Source: DATFQE01 sp963733845 (GTDB lineage: Bacteria > Actinomycetota > Thermoleophilia > Gaiellales > Gaiellaceae). From it: 64,000 nt of DNA. The DNA lies in NCBI GenBank assembly GCA_963733845.1, contig CAVTEM010000012.1:62001-126000 (forward strand), read 5' to 3'. Position numbers and translations under genes: made by a program. Shown piece by piece: positions 59,602 through 64,000 of the stretch; the stretch's first letter is position 1; each line of letters begins with the position of its first letter. Under the pieces are notes generated by a model. That model did no database searches, had not been told where the DNA came from, and saw nothing but the letters and a program-made list of their open reading frames with translations.

Positions 59602-61530
59602 CTATTTCGCGCGCGTTTGCACCGACTTCGGGTCGAGATAGGCGCGGGCCTGGAGCGAGAACAGCTCGGCGTACAGCCCGTCCGCGTCCATCAGCTCCTC
59701 GTGTGGCCCGTGCTCGACGACGCGGCCGTCGTGCAGCACGTAGATCCGGTCTGCGTTGCGGACGCTCGAGAAGCGGTGCGAGATCAGCACCACCGACCGG
59801 CCCTCGAGCAGCTCGTGCATGCGGTCGAACAGCTGGCTCTCCGCCCGCGCATCGAGCGCCGCGGTCGGCTCGTCGAGGATCACGAACGGGGCATTGCGGA
59901 AGAACGCCCGCGCCAGCGCGACCCGCTGCCACTGCCCGATCGAGAGGTCGTAGCCACCGGCGAACTCGCGCCCGAGCATCGTCTCGTACCCCTCCGGAAG
60001 GTCGGCCAGGAAGCGGTCGGCGTCGGCGCGCTCAGACGCAGCGCGGACGGCATCGAGATCCTCGATCAGCTCGCTGCGGCCGAGACCGACGTTCTCGCGC
60101 GCGGGCAGCAGGTACCGCTCGAAGTCCTGGAAGATCACGGCGATCGACTCGCGCAGCTGATCGGCGTCCACGTCGGTGAGATCCACGTCGTCCCAGCGGA
60201 TTCGACCCGACTCCGGCCGGTAGAGCCCGGCGAGCATCTTCGCCAGCGTCGTCTTGCCGGACCCGTTCTCGCCCACGAGCGCGATCACCTCGCCGGCGCC
60301 GATCTCGATCGAGACTCGGTCGACGGCCGGACGGTCCGATTCGGGATAGGTGAAGGACACCTCGTCGGCGACGAGGCGCTGGAAGCCGCGCGGAGCACGG
60401 CGGTCGGCGCCGTCCCGGCTCCAACGCTCCGGCTCCAGCTCGAGGAACGATGAGTAATCCCGGATGAACAACGTCGCCTCGTAGAGGGACGTAGCGCTCA
60501 TGTACAGCCCCCGCAGCCGGCCGCCGAGCTGATAGAGGCCGAACACCGCCGCGCCCGCAGCCGCCAGCCCCATGCGCCCGGTCACGAACAGCCAGGCGAG
60601 CACCGCCACCGTTCCGGCGGTGACCGCCGCCGAAGCCACGGAGCCGAGCAGCGAGCGCCCCGTCCGCCGCCGGGCCAGCGAGCGCAACTCCGCGATGCGC
60701 TCGTCGTAGAGGTGGTCGTACCGGCCGCGCAGGTAGGTCGCCAGACGGAACGAACGCACCTCCTTGGCCGGATCCCGGCCCATGAGGACGCGCTCCAGGT
60801 AGTGGCGCTGCCGCTCGTTCGGCGTCATCCCGTGCATGAACCGGTAGAGGTCGCGGCTGTTCAGCGTCGAGACGAACCAGAGCGGGACGTAGCCGAGCAG
60901 CACGAGCGGGAGCAGCAGCGGCTGGAGCGCTGCGAGGGCGAGCACGATTCCCGCCGCCGCGACGAGCGACCCGACGAGTCCGAGCAGGCCGTTGACGGTC
61001 TGCATCGAGCGGAACATCCCCTGCGCTCGGGCGCGCTGGAGCCGGTCGTAGAAATCAGGCGACTCGAAGGCGAGCAGGTCGACCTGCGTGGACACGTCGA
61101 TCACGCGGCTCAGCGCTTGCCGTCCGACCAGCTCGCTCAGCACCCGGGTCTGCTCGACCTCGATCGCGCGCGCGAAGTCGAGCAGGACCGTGATCGCAAC
61201 GAGCGCGGCCAGCTCGGGGAGGAGGGCCGTGAAGTCGTTGTCCGCGCCGGCCGCGAACACGGCGGTGAGCACGGCCTTGCTGATGAACAGCTGGGCGACG
61301 ATGCCGATCGCCTCGAGCAGCTGCAGCGCGGACATGATCAGGAACTCGCGCTTCCCCGCCCCCCACACCAGCTTGAGCGAGTCGCCCACCAGCCGCGGCA
61401 GATCGCGCCACGTTCCCTCGGATCCCTCCGGATGCTGAATCTCCCACCAGGTCCGGCGCCTGCGCCCGGGCGGTCCGCCGTCGCGCCGACCCCCCGAGCC
61501 TCCGCCCCGCACGACGATCATGTCGCCCAC
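59602..61530 (-). CDS. ABC exporter, fused permease and ATPase
   Basis: 642-aa half-transporter. A Gly/Arg-rich N-terminus, six transmembrane helices (about 60-330), then the ATPase with Walker A LVGENGSGKTTLAKMLAGLY, signature YDLSIGQWQRVALARA, Walker B PFVILDEPTAALDARAE and the H-loop LISHRFSSV. The signature has SIGQ instead of the usual SGGQ, a variant seen in some peptide exporters. Substrate unknown. It ends 168 bp before livK and is not part of that operon. Confidence 0.9.
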   Translation of the reverse strand: MGDMIVVRGGGSGGRRDGGPPGRRRRTWWEIQHPEGSEGTWRDLPRLVGDSLKLVWGAGKREFLIMSALQLLEAIGIVAQLFISKAVLTAVFAAGADNDFTALLPELAALVAITVLLDFARAIEVEQTRVLSELVGRQALSRVIDVSTQVDLLAFESPDFYDRLQRARAQGMFRSMQTVNGLLGLVGSLVAAAGIVLALAALQPLLLPLVLLGYVPLWFVSTLNSRDLYRFMHGMTPNERQRHYLERVLMGRDPAKEVRSFRLATYLRGRYDHLYDERIAELRSLARRRTGRSLLGSVASAAVTAGTVAVLAWLFVTGRMGLAAAGAAVFGLYQLGGRLRGLYMSATSLYEATLFIRDYSSFLELEPERWSRDGADRRAPRGFQRLVADEVSFTYPESDRPAVDRVSIEIGAGEVIALVGENGSGKTTLAKMLAGLYRPESGRIRWDDVDLTDVDADQLRESIAVIFQDFERYLLPARENVGLGRSELIEDLDAVRAASERADADRFLADLPEGYETMLGREFAGGYDLSIGQWQRVALARAFFRNAPFVILDEPTAALDARAESQLFDRMHELLEGRSVVLISHRFSSVRNADRIYVLHDGRVVEHGPHEELMDADGLYAELFSLQARAYLDPKSVQTRAK

Positions 61531-61533
61531 GCC

Positions 61534-62127
61534 CTAGTTGTAGCGTGACTGCGTCTGCTCGAGTCCTTCGCGGGCCAGGGTCTCGACCGCATCCGCCGAC
61601 CGAGCGACCAGCGCGTCCACGTCCTCCTCGGCCTCGAAGCGGGCCAGGACGTAGTCGGCCACGCTGCGGCGATCGCCGCGGCCGGGCCTGCCCACGCCGA
61701 TGCGTAGGCGCAGGAAGTCCTGGGAGCCCAGCGCCGGCACGATCGAGCGGAGCCCGTTGTGCCCGGCGAGCCCGCCGCCTAGCCTCGCCTGCAGCCGGCC
61801 GGGCTCCAGGTCGACGTCGTCGTGCACGACCAGCACGGACCCGGGATCCACCTTGAAGTAGCGGGCAGCGGCCGACAGGGAGCGGCCGGAGTCGTTCATG
61901 TACGTCTCGGGCTTGAGCAGCGCGACGCGCAGGTCGTCGACGCGCGTCTCGGCCAGGCTCCCGGAGAACTTCGACCGGAACGACCCGTCGTGCCGGCCGG
62001 CGAGCTCGTCGACCACGAGCCACCCGACGTTGTGCCGGGTCCGCTCGTACTCGCGTCCCGGGTTGCCGAGTCCGACCACCAGGAGGTCGAGCGTCGACGC
62101 CTGCTCCCCCCGCCGGAGGAGGCGCAA
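61534..62127 (-). CDS. pth: Peptidyl-tRNA hydrolase
   Basis: Releases peptidyl groups from dropped-off tRNAs. 197 aa: LDLLVVGLGNPGREYERTRH (with the catalytic His region), KPETYMNDSGRSL, VVHDDVDLEPGRLQ with the catalytic Asp, and GGGLAGHNGLRSI. TTG 62127 follows the rplY stop by 3 nt; a later start is possible because the first 13 residues are not conserved. Confidence 0.95.
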   Translation of the reverse strand: MRLLRRGEQASTLDLLVVGLGNPGREYERTRHNVGWLVVDELAGRHDGSFRSKFSGSLAETRVDDLRVALLKPETYMNDSGRSLSAAARYFKVDPGSVLVVHDDVDLEPGRLQARLGGGLAGHNGLRSIVPALGSQDFLRLRIGVGRPGRGDRRSVADYVLARFEAEEDVDALVARSADAVETLAREGLEQTQSRYN

Positions 62128-62130
62128 CGG

Positions 62131-62859
62131 CTAGCCCTCTGTCGTGTCCGCGTCGCCGGAGGCGTCCGACCCCGACTCGGCAGGCGCCGCGCCCTCGCCT
62201 TCGGGCGCTTCCTCGCCCTCGGGCAGCTCGGCACCCTCTTCGCCCTCTTCGCCCTCCTCGACCTCGGGCTCGGGCTCCTCGATGCGGGTCGGCGCGCCGA
62301 CGCTCGCGAGCACCGTCTCCTCGGGATCGTCGACGAACGTGACGCCCTCGATCGCCCCGAGGTCGGCGAGTCGCAGCGTGTCGCCGATCTGCATCTCGGA
62401 CACGTCGGCATCGATGTGCTCCGGGATCTCCATCGGCAGGGCTTCGACCGTAATCTCGCGAGAGACCTGCGAGAGCACGCCGCCCTCCTTCACGCCCGCC
62501 GGCTCACCGACGAGCTCGACGACGACCGACGCCTGGATCGGACGGTCGAGGCGCACCTGGTGCAGATCGATGTGTGTGACGCGCCCGGTGATCACGTTCT
62601 GCTGGTAGTCCTTGAGGATGGCCGGGCGCGCGTTCCCGTTTCCGTCCCCCTCGACCACGACGTCGAGGATCGCGTGCAGGCCGCCGGCGCCGGTGAGCGC
62701 CTTGCGCAGCGCGCGCTCCGGAACGGAGATCGCTGCGGGGTCGTTGCCGCCGCCGTAGATCACGCCCGGGATCAGGCCCTGCCGCCGCAGCCGCCGCACG
62801 TCCGCGGATCCACGCGCATCGCGGACCTGGACTTCCAGCTTGACTCGCTCGCCTGCCAT
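62131..62859 (-). CDS. rplY: 50S ribosomal protein L25/general stress protein Ctc
   Basis: 242-aa long form of bL25. The N-terminal 5S rRNA-binding domain (LEVQVRDARGSADVRRLRRQ) and the C-terminal TL5 domain (EVEEGEEGEEGAELPEGEEA acidic tail from about residue 195) are both present. Binds 5S rRNA. The pth neighbour is the standard arrangement. Confidence 0.95.
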   Translation of the reverse strand: MAGERVKLEVQVRDARGSADVRRLRRQGLIPGVIYGGGNDPAAISVPERALRKALTGAGGLHAILDVVVEGDGNGNARPAILKDYQQNVITGRVTHIDLHQVRLDRPIQASVVVELVGEPAGVKEGGVLSQVSREITVEALPMEIPEHIDADVSEMQIGDTLRLADLGAIEGVTFVDDPEETVLASVGAPTRIEEPEPEVEEGEEGEEGAELPEGEEAPEGEGAAPAESGSDASGDADTTEG

Positions 62860-62876
62860 TCGGCGCGAAAGTCTAG

Positions 62877-64000
62877 CTAGCGCTGGGCCGAGTCGAGGGC
62901 TTCGCGCAGCACTCGGCGGTTGCGCTCGAGGTACGCGTCGAGGTGGAAGTCGCGCCTGACTGCGCCGCGATCGACGGCGGCGAATGCAGCCGAAGCGGCC
63001 CCGAGCAGTTGGCGCTCGTCCGCAAACGGCCCCGCCACTCGGAGCAGGTACCAGTCCCGGGAGCTGTAGCTGCGGCTCCGCCCGGCCGGCTGCCGGTCGC
63101 CGACACTGCCGCCGACGAGCGGGATCGCGATCACGACTCCGGGAACAGGCCAGTCCGCTCGGCGCAGGGTCCGCCGGAGGAGCGGCGCCTGGCCGTACGG
63201 AAGCGAGAGCCCCTCCCCCGCCTCGGGCAGCGCGGCCAGGAACGCCGGCGAATACGGGAACAGCACGTCGCCGTCGCGCACGTGCGCGCGCGCCCAGGCC
63301 CCTGCGTCCTCGACGCTGGCCGGCGAGCCCGGTGCGATCTCGCCCGGCCCTCCGCCGAGGATCGCGTTGGACTCCGGGCTTCTGGGATCGACGATCCCGC
63401 CCGGCGTCGCCAGCGCTGCGGCCACAGCGGCGAGGGCGACCGCGACCCAGACACCTCGCCCGGCGATGCGGACAACCCCGACGCCCACGAGCGCAGACCA
63501 GATCGGCAGCGCGTACGCGAGGTGCCGCGGGGAGAGTCCCGGCGACCCGGCCGTGCGCAGGAGCATGAAGAGCACCGGCGGCACGAGCAGAGCCAGAGCG
63601 GCGAACGCGACGAACGGATCCCGCTGGCGAGCAAGCGCGACAGCACCGGTGAGCGCCAGTGCGCCAAAGACGAGCACGAGGACGAGCTCGCCGCCGCCGG
63701 CGAACGACTCCAGCGCGCGGCCGAACTGCCTCCAGGCTTCGCCGGGCGACGCCAGGGACGACTCGCCGGAGACGCTGACCTCGAACCTGCCCCTGAGCCG
63801 CAGGTCGGCGACGGCGAACGGCAGGAACGCCACGCTCACCAGAGCCGCAGGCACCGCGGCGCGGAGTGGCCGGCCGCGCCAGAGCCAGAGGGCCACCGCG
63901 ACCCCGGCGACGACCGGAATCACGCCGTAGGGATGAGTGGCCGGCAGCAGCCAGGCGCCCGCCATCGCCAGCGCCGCCGAGCCCGGCGTCCGCAGCCGGA
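62877..64000 (-). CDS. Polytopic membrane protein, probable glycosyltransferase family 39-like (5' end outside window)
   Basis: At least 374 residues; the frame is open to the window edge, so the ATG at 63965 is not necessarily the start. Hydrophobic helices alternate with short loops (THPYGVIPVVAGVAVALWLW, ALVSVAFLPFAVADL, LPIWSALVGVGVVRIAG). The C-terminal extracytoplasmic part has DVLFPYSPAFLAALPEAGEG. It resembles the C-terminal half of dolichyl-phosphate-mannose-type transferases. The donor and acceptor are unknown. Confidence 0.6.
   Translation of the reverse strand, partial: RLRTPGSAALAMAGAWLLPATHPYGVIPVVAGVAVALWLWRGRPLRAAVPAALVSVAFLPFAVADLRLRGRFEVSVSGESSLASPGEAWRQFGRALESFAGGGELVLVLVFGALALTGAVALARQRDPFVAFAALALLVPPVLFMLLRTAGSPGLSPRHLAYALPIWSALVGVGVVRIAGRGVWVAVALAAVAAALATPGGIVDPRSPESNAILGGGPGEIAPGSPASVEDAGAWARAHVRDGDVLFPYSPAFLAALPEAGEGLSLPYGQAPLLRRTLRRADWPVPGVVIAIPLVGGSVGDRQPAGRSRSYSSRDWYLLRVAGPFADERQLLGAASAAFAAVDRGAVRRDFHLDAYLERNRRVLREALDSAQR

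Overview
The window is very GC-rich (about 70% by eye) and carries an actinobacterial core gene set. Diagnostic features are the rpmF-plsX-acpP-rnc-smc-ftsY string with a YceD gene nearby, a SepIVA-like DivIVA-domain gene beside coaD, rsmD and recG, many NTGA start/stop overlaps, and many TANNNT boxes only 6-12 nt before start codons (leaderless transcription). Gene content and style point to a deep-branching Actinomycetota, most likely Thermoleophilia (Gaiellales/Solirubrobacterales-like), probably a metagenome-derived genome. The lineage is inferred from style, not from a marker search. I saw no rRNA, tRNA, CRISPR, prophage or insertion sequence.

Layout. 0-2.5 kb: the 3' part of a large ATPase/TPR regulator and two tandem paralogous small proteins. 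2.5-10.9 kb: a minus-strand housekeeping block (yceD, a broken ABC-F gene, then rpmF-plsX-acpP-rnc-smc-ftsY). 10.9-13.1 kb: an EamA transporter, a 40-residue membrane peptide and a divergent LysR regulator. 13.1-22.6 kb: sepIVA-like, coaD, rsmD, a LysM transglycosylase, VOC protein, LD-carboxypeptidase, recG, CNNM protein, metallo-hydrolase and a radical SAM gene. 22.6-30.1 kb: a two-component pair, small hypotheticals, a frameshifted flavoprotein, ferredoxin, a cyclase/ATPase regulator, Rieske and DUF309 genes. 30.1-39.2 kb: cytochrome c maturation genes (ccdA, ccmH, tlpA), an L,D-transpeptidase, a membrane spermidine-synthase-like protein, a GAF/PP2C phosphatase and small membrane and signalling proteins. 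39.2-48.7 kb: DUF501, ftsB, pyk, a GerMN lipoprotein, eno, mazG, a PpiC lipoprotein and mfd. 48.7-59.5 kb: a tightly overlapped 12-gene accessory operon. 59.6-64 kb: an ABC exporter, pth, rplY and a partial membrane protein.

The most unusual material is as follows. (1) Two copies of a roughly 125-bp intergenic element have a 15-bp stem that keeps pairing through covarying and G-U changes, and their inner strands are nearly identical; this looks like an undescribed structured RNA or repeat family. (2) A 12-gene operon behind a consensus promoter joins a branched-chain-type ABC importer to a cytosolic hydrolase, an acyl-CoA ligase, a TetR regulator, a KAS III-fold protein lacking its catalytic Cys and Asn, a MaoC hydratase, a secreted lipase-fold enzyme and a 3-hydroxybutyrate-dehydrogenase-like SDR. 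(3) Several core genes can only start at CTG (rnc, rsmD, mazG, the flavoprotein), and eno appears to start at ATA behind a strong Shine-Dalgarno sequence. (4) Several operator-like palindromes are present, notably one over the rpmF promoter and one at the LysR divergent promoter.

About a dozen single-base frameshifts break otherwise intact reading frames. Several adjoin G or C runs and none is followed by further decay, so sequence error must be excluded before any of these genes is called a pseudogene.
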